Shown in pieces: positions 1 to 9,204 of a DNA stretch of 64,000 nucleotides. Both the position numbers and the translations under genes were made by a program. Position 1 is the first letter of the stretch, and every line of letters starts with the position of its first letter. Source of the stretch: Ancylobacter polymorphus (GTDB lineage Bacteria > Pseudomonadota > Alphaproteobacteria > Rhizobiales > Xanthobacteraceae); assembly GCF_030813495.1 (NCBI RefSeq), contig NZ_JAUSUI010000001.1:1-64000 (forward strand), read 5' to 3'. The notes beneath the pieces were generated by a model that saw nothing but the letters and a program-made list of their open reading frames with translations, was not told where the DNA came from and searched no databases.

Positions 1-94
1 CGTTCCGATCGCGATGGAAGAGAAGCTGCGCTTCGCTATCCGCGAAGGCGGCCGCACCGTCGGCGCCGGCGTCGTCGCTTCCATCATCGAGTGA
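1..94 (+). CDS. tuf: Elongation factor Tu, C-terminal end (partial)
   Basis: The reading frame is open from the left edge to TGA at 92-94 and encodes about 30 residues. They match the end of EF-Tu domain 3, including the [12 protein letters not shown] signature that is nearly invariant in bacterial EF-Tu. EF-Tu delivers aminoacyl-tRNA to the ribosome as a GTPase. It lies directly upstream of rpsJ, the usual str-to-S10 junction in Alphaproteobacteria. The rest of the gene lies outside the window. Confidence 0.95.
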   Translation, partial: VPIAMEEKLRFAIREGGRTVGAGVVASIIE

Positions 95-109
95 CATCGA
101 CAATCCCGA

Positions 110-138
110 GGGGCGCGGGAACGCCTGCGCCCCTTTTT
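110..138 (+). terminator. Terminator or attenuator between tuf and rpsJ
   Basis: A perfect 7-bp stem (GGGGCGC 110-116 with GCGCCCC 127-133), a 10-nt loop and five T residues (134-138) form a classical intrinsic terminator 16 nt after the tuf stop. Only 53 nt separate it from the rpsJ start, which leaves little room for a full promoter. It may therefore act as a partial terminator or attenuator between the str and S10 operons. Confidence 0.8.
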
Positions 139-191
139 CGTGGAGCTCGTTACTGAGCCCGACTGACGAGCCCTCTGGGAGCCTGAAGTCA

Positions 192-500
192 ATGAACGGC
201 CAAAATATTCGGATCCGCCTCAAGGCGTTCGATCACCGCATCCTGGATGCCTCGACGCGCGAAATCGTTTCGACGGCCAAGCGCACGGGCGCCCAGGTTC
301 GCGGGCCTATTCCGCTTCCGACGCGGATCGAGAAGTTCACGGTCAATCGTTCTCCCCACGTGGACAAGAAGTCCCGTGAGCAGTTCGAGATGCGGACGCA
401 CAAGCGTCTGCTGGACATAGTCGACCCGACCCCCCAGACGGTGGACGCGCTGATGAAGCTCGACCTCGCCGCGGGTGTCGACGTCGAGATCAAGCTCTGA
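192..500 (+). CDS. rpsJ: 30S ribosomal protein S10 (NusE)
   Basis: At 102 residues this is the normal S10 length. It carries the family core [11 protein letters not shown] at the N-terminus and the loop segment [13 protein letters not shown]10 sits in the 30S head and, as NusE, also joins antitermination complexes and links RNA polymerase to the ribosome. It is the first gene of the S10 operon. ATG 192 is preceded by GGGAG at 177-181, and rplC follows after 22 nt. Confidence 0.98.
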   Translation: MNGQNIRIRLKAFDHRILDASTREIVSTAKRTGAQVRGPIPLPTRIEKFTVNRSPHVDKKSREQFEMRTHKRLLDIVDPTPQTVDALMKLDLAAGVDVEIKL

Positions 501-522
501 GAGAAGGCGAAGGGACACGGCC

Positions 523-1272
523 ATGCGGTCAGGCGTCATCGCCCAGAAGGTCGGCATGACCCGCATCTTTAACGATGCAGGTGAACATGTTCCGGTCACT
601 GTGCTGAAAGTCGATAATTGCCAGGTGGTTGCCCACCGTACGCTCGAGAAGAACGGCTATACGGCCGTTCAGCTCGGCGTCGGCCAGGCGAAGCCGCAGA
701 ACACCACCCGCGCTCTGCGCGGCCACTTCGCCGTGGCGAAGGTTGAGCCGAAGCGCAAGATGGCGGAATTCCGCGTCGAGGAAACCGACCTCATTCCGGT
801 CGGCGCCGAACTGACGGTTGATCACTTTGTGGTCGGCCAGTTCGTCGACGTGACGGGCACCTCCATCGGCAAGGGCTTTGCCGGTGGTATGAAGCGCCAC
901 AATTTCGGTGGCCTTCGCGCCACCCACGGCGTGTCGGTTTCGCATCGTTCGATCGGTTCGACCGGTGGTCGCCAGGACCCCGGCAAGACCTTCAAGAACA
1001 AGAAGATGCCGGGCCACATGGGCCATGAGACGGTGACGACTCAGAACCTCAAGGTGGTGCTCACCGATGTCGAGCGCGGCCTGATCGCGGTCGAGGGTGC
1101 GGTTCCCGGCAACAAGGGTGGCTGGATCATCGTCGCTGACGCGGTGAAGAAGAAGCTGCCCGACGCCGCGCCGAAGCCGGGCAAGTTCCGTCTCCCGGGC
1201 GCGGAAGCGTCGAGCGAGCCGGCGGCTGACGTTGCGCCCGCGACCGAGGCTGCGGCCGAGGAGAACGTGTGA
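523..1272 (+). CDS. rplC: 50S ribosomal protein L3
   Basis: This is a 249-residue L3, an early-assembly 23S rRNA-binding protein whose long loop reaches toward the peptidyl-transferase centre. The start is set at ATG 523 because the protein then opens [16 protein letters not shown] as in other alphaproteobacterial L3 and has a purine-rich RBS (AGAAGGCGAAGGGA). Upstream in-frame codons only overlap rpsJ. Family motifs include [10 protein letters not shown] and [10 protein letters not shown], with the usual glutamine in [10 protein letters not shown]. The last ~35 residues form an Ala/Glu-rich tail typical of rhizobial L3. TGA overlaps the rplD ATG by one base, so the two are likely translationally coupled. 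Confidence 0.97.
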   Translation: MRSGVIAQKVGMTRIFNDAGEHVPVTVLKVDNCQVVAHRTLEKNGYTAVQLGVGQAKPQNTTRALRGHFAVAKVEPKRKMAEFRVEETDLIPVGAELTVDHFVVGQFVDVTGTSIGKGFAGGMKRHNFGGLRATHGVSVSHRSIGSTGGRQDPGKTFKNKKMPGHMGHETVTTQNLKVVLTDVERGLIAVEGAVPGNKGGWIIVADAVKKKLPDAAPKPGKFRLPGAEASSEPAADVAPATEAAAEENV

Positions 1273-1892
1273 TGGAACTCGCCGTCAAGACTCTCGAAGG
1301 GGCCGAGGCCGGCTCCGTCACCCTGTCGGACGAGATCTTCGGTCTCGAGCCGCGCCAGGACATTCTGCACCGCTGCGTGGTGTGGCAGCTGTCGCGCCGC
1401 CAGGCCGGCACGCACCAGACGCTGTCGCGTGCCGACGTCAACCGCACCAAGCGGAAGATGTACAAGCAGAAGGGCACCGGCGGCGCTCGCCACGGTGCGG
1501 CTTCCGCGCCGCAGTTCCGTGGCGGCGCCAAGGCGTTCGGTCCGGTCTCCCGCAGCCATGCGAGCGACCTGCCGAAGAAGGTGCGTGCGCTCGCTCTGCG
1601 GCATGCGCTGTCGTCGAAGGCCAAGGATCAGCAGATCGTCGTCCTCGATGACGCCGTGTTGTCCGAGCCCAAGACTAAGCTGCTCAAGGAGCGGCTGGCG
1701 GGTCTCGGCCTGTCGAGCGCCCTGGTCGTGTCCGGCGCCGAGGTTGATGCCAATTTTGGCCTCGCCTCGCGCAATGTCACCCATCTCGACGTGCTGCCCG
1801 TCCAGGGCATCAACGTCTACGACATCCTGCGCCGTCAGACCCTGGTGCTGACGAAGGCGGCTGTCGACGCTCTGGAGGCGCGCTTCAAATGA
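1272..1892 (+). CDS. rplD: 50S ribosomal protein L4
   Basis: L4 of 206 residues, within the family range. It includes the extended loop ([14 protein letters not shown], about residues 60-73) that lines the polypeptide exit tunnel. ATG 1272 overlaps the rplC stop; the GTG three bases upstream is a less likely start. In E. coli L4 also represses its own S10 operon by attenuation and translational control. Whether that happens here is unknown, although the tuf-rpsJ hairpin would be one possible site. The 3' end overlaps rplW by 4 nt (ATGA). Confidence 0.97.
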   Translation: MELAVKTLEGAEAGSVTLSDEIFGLEPRQDILHRCVVWQLSRRQAGTHQTLSRADVNRTKRKMYKQKGTGGARHGAASAPQFRGGAKAFGPVSRSHASDLPKKVRALALRHALSSKAKDQQIVVLDDAVLSEPKTKLLKERLAGLGLSSALVVSGAEVDANFGLASRNVTHLDVLPVQGINVYDILRRQTLVLTKAAVDALEARFK

Positions 1893-2185
1893 GTCTCGAT
1901 CCGCGCCACTACGACGTGATCGTGTCCCCGGTGATCACCGAGAAGGCCACGATGGCGTCCGAGCACAACAAGGTCGTCTTCAAGGTTGCTCTGACGGCTA
2001 CCAAGCCGCAGATCAAGGAAGCGGTCGAGAAGCTCTTCGACGTGAAGGTCGAGAGCGTCAACACGCTGGTCCGCAAGGGGAAGACGAAGTTCTTCAAGGG
2101 CCGCAAGGGCGTGCAGAGCGACGTGAAGAAGGCGGTCGTGACCCTCGCCGAGGGGCACTCCATCGACATCACGACGGGTCTGTGA
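1889..2185 (+). CDS. rplW: 50S ribosomal protein L23
   Basis: L23, 98 residues. It opens with [14 protein letters not shown] and has the conserved [12 protein letters not shown] segment. L23 sits at the tunnel exit and is the docking site for trigger factor and SRP. It starts within the rplD stop codon (ATGA, 4-nt overlap), with GGAGG just upstream inside rplD. rplB follows after 23 nt. Nothing is unusual in length or composition. Confidence 0.97.
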   Translation: MSLDPRHYDVIVSPVITEKATMASEHNKVVFKVALTATKPQIKEAVEKLFDVKVESVNTLVRKGKTKFFKGRKGVQSDVKKAVVTLAEGHSIDITTGL

Positions 2186-2208
2186 GCCGGAATTAAGGGA
2201 CCAGAGAC

Positions 2209-3042
2209 ATGGCGCTCAAAACCTTCAAGCCGGTAACGCCGAGCCTCCGCCAGCTGGTCATCGTCGACCGCTCCGCCCTGTACAAGGGCAAGCCGGTCAA
2301 GACGCTGACCGAGGGCAAGTCGGAGGCGGGCGGCCGCAACAACACCGGCCGGGTGACCGTGCGCTTCCGTGGCGGCGGGCACAAGCAGGCCTATCGCCTC
2401 GTCGACTTCAAGCGCACCAAGCGCGATGTGGCGGCGACGGTGGAGCGGATCGAGTACGATCCCAACCGCACGGCCTTCATCGCCCTCATCAAGTATGAGG
2501 ACGGTGAGCTCAACTACATCCTGGCGCCGCAGCGCCTCGCGGTCGGCGATCAGGTGATTGCCTCCAAGAGCGTCGACGTGAAGCCGGGCAACGCGGCCCC
2601 TCTCGGCAACCTGCCGGTGGGCACGATCGTGCACAATATCGAGCTGAAGATCGGCAAGGGCGGCCAGATCGCCCGTTCCGCCGGCTCTTATGCGCAGATC
2701 GTCGGTCGCGATCAGGGCTACGTCATCGTTCGCCTCAATTCGGGCGAGCAGCGTCTGGTCCATGGCGAGTGCATGGGTACGGTCGGCGCCGTGTCGAACC
2801 CGGACCACATGAACACCAATCTCGGCAAGGCCGGCCGCAAGCGCTGGCTGGGCCGTCGTCCGCACAACCGTGGTGTCACCATGAACCCGGTCGATCACCC
2901 GCATGGCGGCGGCGAAGGCCGCACCTCGGGTGGACGTCATCCGGTCACGCCCTGGGGTTTCCCCACCAAGGGCAAGAAGACCCGGAAGAACAAGTCGACC
3001 ACCAAGTTCATCGTGTCCAGCCGGCACGCCCGCAAGAAGTGA
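2209..3042 (+). CDS. rplB: 50S ribosomal protein L2
   Basis: L2, 277 residues. It bridges 23S rRNA domains near the peptidyl-transferase centre and is one of the most conserved ribosomal proteins. The signature [14 protein letters not shown] contains the histidine (equivalent to E. coli His229) needed for peptidyl-transferase activity. Other family landmarks are [10 protein letters not shown] and GRRPHNRG. The start ATG 2209 follows AAGGGA. The C-terminus ends in the usual basic stretch. It is the fifth gene of the S10 operon. Confidence 0.98.
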   Translation: MALKTFKPVTPSLRQLVIVDRSALYKGKPVKTLTEGKSEAGGRNNTGRVTVRFRGGGHKQAYRLVDFKRTKRDVAATVERIEYDPNRTAFIALIKYEDGELNYILAPQRLAVGDQVIASKSVDVKPGNAAPLGNLPVGTIVHNIELKIGKGGQIARSAGSYAQIVGRDQGYVIVRLNSGEQRLVHGECMGTVGAVSNPDHMNTNLGKAGRKRWLGRRPHNRGVTMNPVDHPHGGGEGRTSGGRHPVTPWGFPTKGKKTRKNKSTTKFIVSSRHARKK

Positions 3043-3059
3043 GCGAGGGAAACTGAACT

Positions 3060-3338
3060 ATGTCTCGATCGGTCTGGAAAGGTCCGTTCGTCGACGGCTA
3101 CCTCCTCAAGAAGGCGGATGCCGCGCGCACGTCGGGTCGTCACGACGTCATCAAGATTTGGAGCCGCCGTTCCACCATCCTCCCGCAGTTCGTGGGGATC
3201 ACGTTCGGCGTCTATAACGGCAACAAGCACGTCCCGGTTTCGGTTTCCGAGGACATGGTGGGCCACAAGTTCGGCGAGTTCGCCCCGACCCGTACCTATT
3301 ACGGGCATGCGGCGGACAAGAAAGCCAAGCGGAAGTAG
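3060..3338 (+). CDS. rpsS: 30S ribosomal protein S19
   Basis: S19, 92 residues, beginning [19 protein letters not shown]. It also contains the family segment [14 protein letters not shown] and the C-terminal [11 protein letters not shown]. It binds 16S rRNA in the 30S head next to S13 and contributes to the A-site finger bridge. ATG 3060 follows GAGGGA after 10 nt. rplV starts 10 nt after its stop. Confidence 0.97.
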   Translation: MSRSVWKGPFVDGYLLKKADAARTSGRHDVIKIWSRRSTILPQFVGITFGVYNGNKHVPVSVSEDMVGHKFGEFAPTRTYYGHAADKKAKRK

Positions 3339-3348
3339 AGGCAGGGTC

Positions 3349-3729
3349 ATGGGAAAGGCAGCTCGTCCGCGCACGCTCGCGGATACGGAAGCCAAGGCGG
3401 TTGCGCGTAACCTTCGCGTCAGCCCCCAGAAGCTCAACCTCGTCGCCGGTCTCATCCGGGGCAAGAAGGTCGCGACCGCTCTGGCCGACCTTCAGTTCTC
3501 GCGCAAGCGGATTGCCGGCGACGTGAAGAAGTGCCTGGAGTCGGCCATTGCCAATGCCGAGAACAATCATGAGCTCGATGTCGACGATCTGATCGTCGCC
3601 GAGGCCCATGTCGGCAAGGGCCTGGTCATGAAGCGCTTCGCGGCCCGCGCCCGTGGCCGTGCGAGCCGGATCGAGAAGCCGTTCTCGCATATCACCATCG
3701 TGGTGCGTGAAGTCGAGGAGAAGGCCTGA
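3349..3729 (+). CDS. rplV: 50S ribosomal protein L22
   Basis: L22, 126 residues, with a beta-hairpin that lines the exit tunnel and is a known site of macrolide resistance changes. The start is placed at ATG 3349 ([10 protein letters not shown]) after GAGGCAGGGTC. Longer in-frame extensions upstream overlap rpsS and have no homologous N-terminus. Conserved segments are [16 protein letters not shown] and the C-terminal [14 protein letters not shown] hairpin. TGA overlaps the rpsC ATG by one base. Confidence 0.96.
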   Translation: MGKAARPRTLADTEAKAVARNLRVSPQKLNLVAGLIRGKKVATALADLQFSRKRIAGDVKKCLESAIANAENNHELDVDDLIVAEAHVGKGLVMKRFAARARGRASRIEKPFSHITIVVREVEEKA

Positions 3730-4436
3730 TGGGTCAGAAGGTCAACCCGGTCGGGCTCCGGCTCGGCATCAACCGCACCTGGGACTCGCGCTGGTTCGCG
3801 GGCAAGGGCGAGTACGGCCAGCTGCTTCACGAGGACATCAAGATCCGTGAAGCGCTGCAGAAGCTTCTGAAGCAGGCCGCGGTCTCCAAGATCGTTATCG
3901 AACGCCCGCACAAGAAGTGCCGCGTCACCATCCACTCGGCTCGTCCGGGCGTCGTGATCGGCAAGAAGGGCGCGGACATCGACAAGCTGCGCAAGAAGGT
4001 CGCCGAGATGACGAACTCGGAGGTCTTCATCAACATCGTCGAGATTCGGAAGCCGGAAATCGACGCGCGCCTCGTCGCCGAGTCGATTGCCCAGCAGCTT
4101 GAGCGCCGTGTGGCATTCCGCCGCGCCATGAAGCGCGCGGTCCAGTCGGCGATGCGTCTGGGCGCGGAAGGCATTCGTATCAACTGCTCCGGCCGCCTCG
4201 GCGGCGCGGAAATCGCGCGCCTCGAATGGTATCGTGAAGGGCGTGTGCCGCTTCACACCTTGCGCGCGGACGTGGATTACGGTACGGCCACCGCCTTCAC
4301 GACCTACGGCACTTGCGGTGTCAAGGTCTGGATCTTCAAGGGCGAGATCCTGGAGCACGATCCGATGGCGCAGGACAAGCGCCAGGCGGAAGGTGATTCC
4401 TCGGGTGGTCGCCCGTCGCGTCGCGACGCGGCGTGA
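3729..4436 (+). CDS. rpsC: 30S ribosomal protein S3
   Basis: S3, 235 residues, with an N-terminal KH domain whose GKKGADI loop corresponds to the GxxG motif, followed by the S3 C-terminal domain ([23 protein letters not shown]). S3 lines the mRNA entry channel together with S4 and S5 and helps unwind mRNA. Initiation at ATG 3729 overlaps the rplV stop. The last ~25 residues are a low-complexity polar tail common in rhizobia. rplP follows after 30 nt. Confidence 0.97.
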   Translation: MGQKVNPVGLRLGINRTWDSRWFAGKGEYGQLLHEDIKIREALQKLLKQAAVSKIVIERPHKKCRVTIHSARPGVVIGKKGADIDKLRKKVAEMTNSEVFINIVEIRKPEIDARLVAESIAQQLERRVAFRRAMKRAVQSAMRLGAEGIRINCSGRLGGAEIARLEWYREGRVPLHTLRADVDYGTATAFTTYGTCGVKVWIFKGEILEHDPMAQDKRQAEGDSSGGRPSRRDAA

Positions 4437-4466
4437 GCAGATTGATAAAGGAATAAGAGGCGCGAC

Positions 4467-4880
4467 ATGCTGCAACCAAAGCGCACGAAGTTCCGCAAGC
4501 AGTTCAAAGGCCGTATTCACGGCGTTGCGAAGGGCGGGACTGACCTCAATTTCGGCCAGTTCGGGCTGAAGGCCATGGAGCCGGAACGCGTTACCGCGCG
4601 TCAGATCGAAGCCGCGCGTCGCGCGCTCACCCGTCACATGAAGCGTGCGGGCCGGGTGTGGATTCGCGTTTTCCCTGACGTGCCGGTGTCTTCGAAGCCG
4701 ACCGAAGTCCGCATGGGGAAGGGTAAGGGCGCGCCCGACTATTGGGCCGCCAAGATCAAGCCCGGCCGCATCATGTTCGAGATCGATGGCGTGAGCCAGG
4801 ATATCGCTCGTGAGGCGCTTCGGCTGGCCGCTGCGAAGCTGCCGATCAAGACGCGTTTCGTCGAGCGCATCGCTGAGTGA
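4467..4880 (+). CDS. rplP: 50S ribosomal protein L16
   Basis: L16, 137 residues, opening [16 protein letters not shown] with the family signatures [22 protein letters not shown]-like and [10 protein letters not shown]. It binds near the A-site and is essential for late 50S assembly. The conserved arginine in the [11 protein letters not shown] neighbourhood region (E. coli Arg81, hydroxylated by YcfD) appears to be present. ATG 4467 follows a GGAATAAGAGG purine stretch. rpmC starts 11 nt downstream. Confidence 0.97.
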   Translation: MLQPKRTKFRKQFKGRIHGVAKGGTDLNFGQFGLKAMEPERVTARQIEAARRALTRHMKRAGRVWIRVFPDVPVSSKPTEVRMGKGKGAPDYWAAKIKPGRIMFEIDGVSQDIAREALRLAAAKLPIKTRFVERIAE

Positions 4881-4891
4881 CGGAGGAACAG

Positions 4892-5101
4892 ATGACGAAG
4901 GCTTCCGACATTCGGACGAAGACCGCCGACGAGCTGCAGGACCAGCTGCTGGGCCTCAAGAAGGAGCAGTTCAACCTGCGCTTCCAGAAGGCGACCGGCC
5001 AGCTCGAAAACACGGCGCGGGTGCGTCAGATCCGTCGCGACATTGCGCGGGTCAAGACGATCCAGGCGCAGAAGGCCGCGTCCGCGGCCAAGGCTAAGTG
5101 A
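4892..5101 (+). CDS. rpmC: 50S ribosomal protein L29
   Basis: L29, 69 residues, an antiparallel helical hairpin at the tunnel exit next to L23. The signature [19 protein letters not shown] is clear. ATG 4892 is chosen because it has the strong RBS CGGAGGAACAG. An in-frame GTG at 4877 lies inside rplP and would add five unmatched residues. The C-terminus ends in an Ala/Lys run (AAKAK). It is the penultimate gene of the S10 block. Confidence 0.95.
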   Translation: MTKASDIRTKTADELQDQLLGLKKEQFNLRFQKATGQLENTARVRQIRRDIARVKTIQAQKAASAAKAK

Positions 5102-5111
5102 GGAGAGGGCG

Positions 5112-5360
5112 ATGCCGAAGCGTTTGCTGCAGGGCGTCGTGGTGAGCGACAAGCAGGACAAGACCGTCGTGGTCCGGGTCGAGCGCCGTTTCACCCATCC
5201 GCTGCTGAAGAAGACCGTCCGCCGTTCCAAGAAGTACCACGCCCATGATGAGGCGAACGCTTGGAAGGAAGGCGACACCGTCTGGATCGAGGAGCACCGC
5301 CCCTTGTCCAAGCTCAAGAACTGGATCGTGGTCCAGGGCGAGAAGCGGGCTGAAGTCTGA
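5112..5360 (+). CDS. rpsQ: 30S ribosomal protein S17
   Basis: S17, 82 residues, an OB-fold primary 16S rRNA-binding protein. [21 protein letters not shown] and [19 protein letters not shown] are diagnostic. ATG 5112 follows AGGAGAGGGCG. It is the last gene of the S10 segment. The spacer to rplN (73 nt) holds a terminator-like hairpin, unlike the tight spacings before it. Confidence 0.97.
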   Translation: MPKRLLQGVVVSDKQDKTVVVRVERRFTHPLLKKTVRRSKKYHAHDEANAWKEGDTVWIEEHRPLSKLKNWIVVQGEKRAEV

Positions 5361-5384
5361 GCGCCCGGAAACGGGATTGAGGGG

Positions 5385-5415
5385 CGCGCGCCGGTGACGG
5401 CTGCGCGCGGTTTTT
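5385..5415 (+). terminator. Terminator-like hairpin between rpsQ and rplN
   Basis: CGCGCG (5385-5390) pairs with CGCGCG (5404-5409). An inner CCG/CGG pair closes a GTGA loop, with a three-base bulge on the 3' side. Five T residues follow directly (5411-5415). It lies at the S10/spc operon boundary, 18 nt before rplN, so it may end or reduce readthrough of S10 transcripts. Confidence 0.55.
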
Positions 5416-5433
5416 GCGAGAAATAGGTGCGTC

Positions 5434-5802
5434 ATGATCCAGATGCAGACCAATCTCGACGTGGCGGACAATTCCGGTGCGCGTCGCGTCATGTGCATCA
5501 AGGTGCTTGGCGGTTCGAAGCGCAAGTATGCCCATGTCGGTGACATCATCGTGGTGTCGGTGAAGGAAGCTATCCCGCGCGGCCGCGTGAAGAAGGGCGA
5601 CGTGATGAAGGCGGTTGTGGTTCGCACCGCCAAGGACATCCGTCGCGTGGACGGTTCGGTGATCCGCTTCGACCGCAATGCGGCCGTGCTGATCAACAAC
5701 AACAAGGAGCCGGTCGGCACCCGCATCTTCGGGCCGGTTCCGCGCGAGCTTCGCGCCAAGAACCACATGAAGATCATCTCGCTGGCGCCGGAGGTGCTTT
5801 GA
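5434..5802 (+). CDS. rplN: 50S ribosomal protein L14
   Basis: L14, 122 residues, with the signature [28 protein letters not shown] and the later [13 protein letters not shown]. It forms inter-subunit bridge B8 and is the binding site of the silencing factor RsfS. First gene of the spc block. TGA overlaps the rplX ATG by one base. The preceding 73-nt spacer carries a terminator-like hairpin. Confidence 0.98.
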   Translation: MIQMQTNLDVADNSGARRVMCIKVLGGSKRKYAHVGDIIVVSVKEAIPRGRVKKGDVMKAVVVRTAKDIRRVDGSVIRFDRNAAVLINNNKEPVGTRIFGPVPRELRAKNHMKIISLAPEVL

Positions 5803-6119
5803 TGGCCGCTAAGATCAAGAAGGGCGACAAGGTCGTCGTTCTCACCGGCCGCGACAAGGGTCGCACGGGCGAGGTTTTCGAGGTGCTGCCGAAGGAAGGC
5901 ACTGCGCGCGTGCGCGGCGTCAACCTCGTGAAGCGGCACCAGCGGCAGAGCGCGAACCAGGAAGGCGGGATCATCTCCAAGGAGGCCCCGCTCAACCTGT
6001 CGAACATCGCGCTCGCCGATCCGAAGGATGGCAAGCCGACTCGCGTCGGTTTCCTTGTGCAGGCGGACGGCACCAAGGTGCGCGTCGCCAAGCGCTCGGG
6101 GGAGAAGATCGATGGCTGA
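5802..6119 (+). CDS. rplX: 50S ribosomal protein L24
   Basis: L24, 105 residues, with an N-terminal KOW motif ([20 protein letters not shown]), an initiator of 50S assembly. ATG 5802 overlaps the rplN stop; the TTG three bases upstream is unlikely. The C-terminus ([19 protein letters not shown]) matches the family. The gene overlaps rplE by 8 nt, which suggests coupled translation. Confidence 0.97.
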   Translation: MAAKIKKGDKVVVLTGRDKGRTGEVFEVLPKEGTARVRGVNLVKRHQRQSANQEGGIISKEAPLNLSNIALADPKDGKPTRVGFLVQADGTKVRVAKRSGEKIDG

Positions 6120-6669
6120 GACCAGCTACAGCCCGCGGATGAAGGCCTTCTATGAGGCCGTCGTCCGCCAGAAGATGATCGAGCAGTTCGGCTACAAGAA
6201 CCCCATGGAAGTGCCGACGATCGAGAAGATCGTCATCAACATGGGCGTCGGTGAAGCCACTGCCGACACCAAGAAGGTGCAGACCGCCGCCGCGGATCTC
6301 GCGCTGATCGCCGGCCAGAAGCCGGTCGTCACCCGCGCCCGCAAGGCGATCTCGAACTTCAAGCTGCGCGAGAACCAGCCGGTCGGCGCGAAGGTCACCC
6401 TTCGCAAGACCCGCATGTTCGAGTTCGTCGATCGCCTGGTGAATATCGCCCTGCCGCGCGTCCGCGACTTCCGTGGCCTGAACCCGAAGAGCTTCGACGG
6501 TCGTGGCAACTATGCCATGGGCATCAAGGAGCATATCGTGTTCCCCGAGATCAACTACGACAAGGTTGATCAGATGTGGGGCATGGACATCATCGTCTGC
6601 ACGACGGCGAAGACGGACGAAGAGGCGCGCGCGCTTCTGAAGGCCTTCAACTTCCCGTTCCGTCAGTAA
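6112..6669 (+). CDS. rplE: 50S ribosomal protein L5
   Basis: L5, 185 residues, the 5S rRNA-binding protein that contacts P-site tRNA and bridge B1b. Landmarks are [28 protein letters not shown] and [24 protein letters not shown] 6112 lies inside the rplX end after GGGGGAGAAG; upstream in-frame codons fall within rplX. The 58-nt spacer to rpsN contains a perfect 6-bp hairpin with a GGA loop (6687-6701), not followed by T residues. Confidence 0.97.
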   Translation: MAETSYSPRMKAFYEAVVRQKMIEQFGYKNPMEVPTIEKIVINMGVGEATADTKKVQTAAADLALIAGQKPVVTRARKAISNFKLRENQPVGAKVTLRKTRMFEFVDRLVNIALPRVRDFRGLNPKSFDGRGNYAMGIKEHIVFPEINYDKVDQMWGMDIIVCTTAKTDEEARALLKAFNFPFRQ

Positions 6670-6727
6670 GCATCCCCTTCCGGCTGTGGGGCGGAGCCCC
6701 AAACGCGGAGACTAGGAGCAAGATCAT

Positions 6728-7033
6728 ATGGCCAAGAAGAGCTCGGTCGAAAAGAACGAACACCGCCGCAAGCTCGTGAAGAGCTATGCCGGCCGGCGTT
6801 CGCGTCTGAAGGCCCTGGTGAGCAACAAGGAACTGCCGATCGAGGAGCGCTTCGCGGCGGTTCTCAAGCTGGCGGAACTGCCGCGCAATTCGGCGAAGGT
6901 GCGCATTCGCAATCGTTGCGAAGTCACCGGCCGCCCGCGCGCCTATTATCGCAAGCTGAAGATGAGCCGTATCGCTCTGCGCGAGCTCGGTTCTCAGGGC
7001 CAGATTCCTGGCCTCGTCAAGTCGAGCTGGTGA
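6728..7033 (+). CDS. rpsN: 30S ribosomal protein S14, zinc-free type
   Basis: S14, 101 residues, the long form. It has [26 protein letters not shown] at its C-terminal half but lacks the paired CxxC motifs of zinc-binding S14, so it should not need zinc. It sits in the 30S head beside S3 and S10. ATG 6728 follows CTAGGAGCAAGATCAT. rpsH starts 13 nt downstream. Confidence 0.97.
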   Translation: MAKKSSVEKNEHRRKLVKSYAGRRSRLKALVSNKELPIEERFAAVLKLAELPRNSAKVRIRNRCEVTGRPRAYYRKLKMSRIALRELGSQGQIPGLVKSSW

Positions 7034-7046
7034 GGAGGGTCGATCC

Positions 7047-7445
7047 ATGTCCACGACTGATCCGATCGGCGATCTGATTACCCGCATCCGCAACGCGCAG
7101 ATGCGCCGCAAGGAGAAGATCTCCACGCCGGGTTCGCGTCTGCGCGCCAGCGTGCTTGAGGTTCTTGCGGCCGAGGGCTACATCCGCGGCTATTCGGCTT
7201 CCGAGCCGGTGAATGGCCGTACCGAGTTCGAGATCGAACTCAAGTACTTCGATGGCGAACCGGTGATCCGCGAGATTTCGCGTGTCTCCAAGCCGGGTCG
7301 GCGGGTTTATTCCTCCGTCAAGACCCTTCCCCGCGTCGCCAACGGCCTTGGCGTCGCTGTCGTCTCCACGCCGCAGGGCGTGATGGCGGACCACGAAGCC
7401 CGCGAGAAGAACGTGGGCGGCGAGGTCCTCTTCACGGTCTTCTGA
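7047..7445 (+). CDS. rpsH: 30S ribosomal protein S8
   Basis: S8, 132 residues, a primary 16S rRNA-binding protein of the platform. [16 protein letters not shown] opens the protein and [12 protein letters not shown] plus [18 protein letters not shown] close it. In E. coli S8 is the translational repressor of the spc operon acting near rplE; no obvious mimic was identified here by eye. The RBS is GAGGAGGG. rplF follows after 20 nt. Confidence 0.97.
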   Translation: MSTTDPIGDLITRIRNAQMRRKEKISTPGSRLRASVLEVLAAEGYIRGYSASEPVNGRTEFEIELKYFDGEPVIREISRVSKPGRRVYSSVKTLPRVANGLGVAVVSTPQGVMADHEAREKNVGGEVLFTVF

Positions 7446-7465
7446 TCGGGGAGGAGAGAGAGCAC

Positions 7466-7999
7466 ATGTCCAAGATCGGTAAAGCCCCCATCACCATTCC
7501 GGCCGGCGTCACGGCGTCGATCGATGGCCAGACGGTGAAGGTCAAGGGTCCCAAGGGGACGCTGGAGACCACCGTCGTCGACGAGATCTCGGTCAAGATG
7601 GAGGACGGGGCCATCCTGTTCGCCCTCAACGGCGAGACCAACCGCCATAAGGCGATGTGGGGTCTGTCCCGCACGCTGGTGGCCAATCTGGTCGAAGGCG
7701 TGACCAAGGGCTTCGAGAAGAAGCTCGAGATCAGCGGCGTCGGTTATCGTGCGGCCGTCCAGGGCAAGAGCCTGAGCCTGGCGCTCGGCTTCAGCCATGA
7801 CGTCAACTATCCGATCCCGGAAGGGATCCAGATCGTGACGCCGAAGCCGACCGAGATCGTCATCAGCGGCATCGACCGTCAGCAGGTCGGTCAGGTCGCT
7901 GCCGAGATTCGCGACTATCGCGGTCCCGAGCCCTATAAGGGCAAGGGCGTGAAGTACGCGGGTGAGTTCATCTTCCGCAAGGAAGGCAAGAAGAAGTAA
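7466..7999 (+). CDS. rplF: 50S ribosomal protein L6
   Basis: L6, 177 residues, with two tandem RNA-recognition-like domains. The start [15 protein letters not shown] and the C-terminal signature [14 protein letters not shown] are diagnostic. It lies near the factor-binding site and the GTPase-associated centre. GGGGAGGAGAGAG gives a strong RBS. The stop is 12 nt from rplR. Confidence 0.97.
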   Translation: MSKIGKAPITIPAGVTASIDGQTVKVKGPKGTLETTVVDEISVKMEDGAILFALNGETNRHKAMWGLSRTLVANLVEGVTKGFEKKLEISGVGYRAAVQGKSLSLALGFSHDVNYPIPEGIQIVTPKPTEIVISGIDRQQVGQVAAEIRDYRGPEPYKGKGVKYAGEFIFRKEGKKK

Positions 8000-8011
8000 C
8001 GGACCCGAACC

Positions 8012-8374
8012 ATGGCACAGTACAAGGACGCTACCGAGCGCCGCAAGGCGCGTGTCCGTCGTGCTCTCCGCACGACGGCGAACGGGCGGCCGCGCCTCTC
8101 GGTGCATCGCTCGTCGAAGCACATCTATGCGCAGATCATTGACGATGCGCGTGGCGTGACGCTTGCGTCCGCCTCCACGCTCGAGAAGACCCTGCGGGAA
8201 AGCCTCAAGACCGGCGCGGATATCGCGGCGGCCCAGGCGATCGGCAAGCTCGTGGCGGAACGCGCCGTCGCAGCCGGTGTGAAGGACGTGGTCTTCGACC
8301 GCGGCGCCTTCATCTATCACGGCCGCGTCAAGGCGCTCGCCGAGTCCGCCCGCGAGGGCGGTCTCAACTTCTGA
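8012..8374 (+). CDS. rplR: 50S ribosomal protein L18
   Basis: L18, 120 residues, a 5S rRNA-binding protein. Its arginine-rich N-terminus ([13 protein letters not shown]) leads into [20 protein letters not shown], and the C-terminus has [24 protein letters not shown]. It forms the 5S ribonucleoprotein with L5 and L25. The RBS is weak (GGACCCGAACC), so reinitiation from rplF 12 nt upstream may help. rpsE follows after 40 nt. Confidence 0.97.
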   Translation: MAQYKDATERRKARVRRALRTTANGRPRLSVHRSSKHIYAQIIDDARGVTLASASTLEKTLRESLKTGADIAAAQAIGKLVAERAVAAGVKDVVFDRGAFIYHGRVKALAESAREGGLNF

Positions 8375-8414
8375 GATCACGAGCGGGATCCCCCGCAGAA
8401 CGAAGGATATGATC

Positions 8415-8966
8415 ATGGCTCGTGAACGTGAGCGTGAACGCGAGGATCGCGACAACACGTTCGTGGACAAGCTGGTCCACATCAACCGTGTCGCGAAGGT
8501 TGTGAAGGGTGGCCGTCGTTTCGGCTTTGCCGCTCTTGTGGTCGTCGGCGACCAGAAGGGTCGCGTCGGTTTCGGTCACGGCAAGGCCCGTGAAGTGCCG
8601 GAAGCGATCCGCAAGGCGACGGAAGCTGCCAAGCGCGCGCTGATCCGCGTGCCGCTGCGCGAAGGCCGCACGCTTCATCATGACGTGCATGGCCATCACG
8701 GCGCCGGCAAGGTGATCCTGCGTGCGGCTCCGGCCGGTACCGGTATCATCGCCGGCGGCCCGATGCGCGCGGTGTTCGAGACGCTTGGCATGCAGGACGT
8801 GGTGGCGAAGTCGTTCGGCTCGTCCAACCCGTACAACATGGTCCGTGCGACCTTCGAGGCCCTGAAGAATCAGGACAGCCCGCGTCTCGTTGCGGCGCGT
8901 CGCAGCCTCAAGGTTTCGCAGCTTCAGTCGCGCCGTCGTGTTGACGACGCCGAAGCGACCGACTGA
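8415..8966 (+). CDS. rpsE: 30S ribosomal protein S5
   Basis: S5, 183 residues, with the double-stranded RNA-binding-like domain ([20 protein letters not shown]) and a C-terminal ribosomal S5 domain ([17 protein letters not shown]). It shapes the mRNA entry site and affects decoding fidelity. ATG 8415 (MARERER) is favoured over ATG 8409 because GAAGGA at 8402-8407 is then correctly spaced. The N-terminus starts with an Arg/Glu repeat rather than a longer extension. Confidence 0.95.
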   Translation: MAREREREREDRDNTFVDKLVHINRVAKVVKGGRRFGFAALVVVGDQKGRVGFGHGKAREVPEAIRKATEAAKRALIRVPLREGRTLHHDVHGHHGAGKVILRAAPAGTGIIAGGPMRAVFETLGMQDVVAKSFGSSNPYNMVRATFEALKNQDSPRLVAARRSLKVSQLQSRRRVDDAEATD

Positions 8967-8991
8967 CGCCTGAGAGGTAGGGAAGCTAATC

Positions 8992-9183
8992 ATGGCGAAC
9001 AGCACCAATACGGTCACGGTCGAACAGACCGGCAGCCCGATCCGCCGCCCCGAGGCTCAGCGCGCGACGCTGATCGGTCTCGGCCTCAACAAGCTCGGGC
9101 GTCGCTCGACGCTTGAAGACACCCCGGCCGTGCGTGGCATGATCTACAAGGTCCGCCACCTCGTCCGCGTCGTCGAAGCGTGA
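8992..9183 (+). CDS. rpmD: 50S ribosomal protein L30
   Basis: L30, 63 residues. It contains [30 protein letters not shown]-like family sequence in short blocks and ends [10 protein letters not shown]. It is a small, often non-essential 50S protein that is present in most Proteobacteria. ATG 8992 follows GAGGTAGGGAAG. It lies between rpsE (25 nt) and rplO (21 nt), as in other spc operons. Confidence 0.95.
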   Translation: MANSTNTVTVEQTGSPIRRPEAQRATLIGLGLNKLGRRSTLEDTPAVRGMIYKVRHLVRVVEA

Positions 9184-9204
9184 CGGCGCTGTAGGAGACT
9201 GGCG

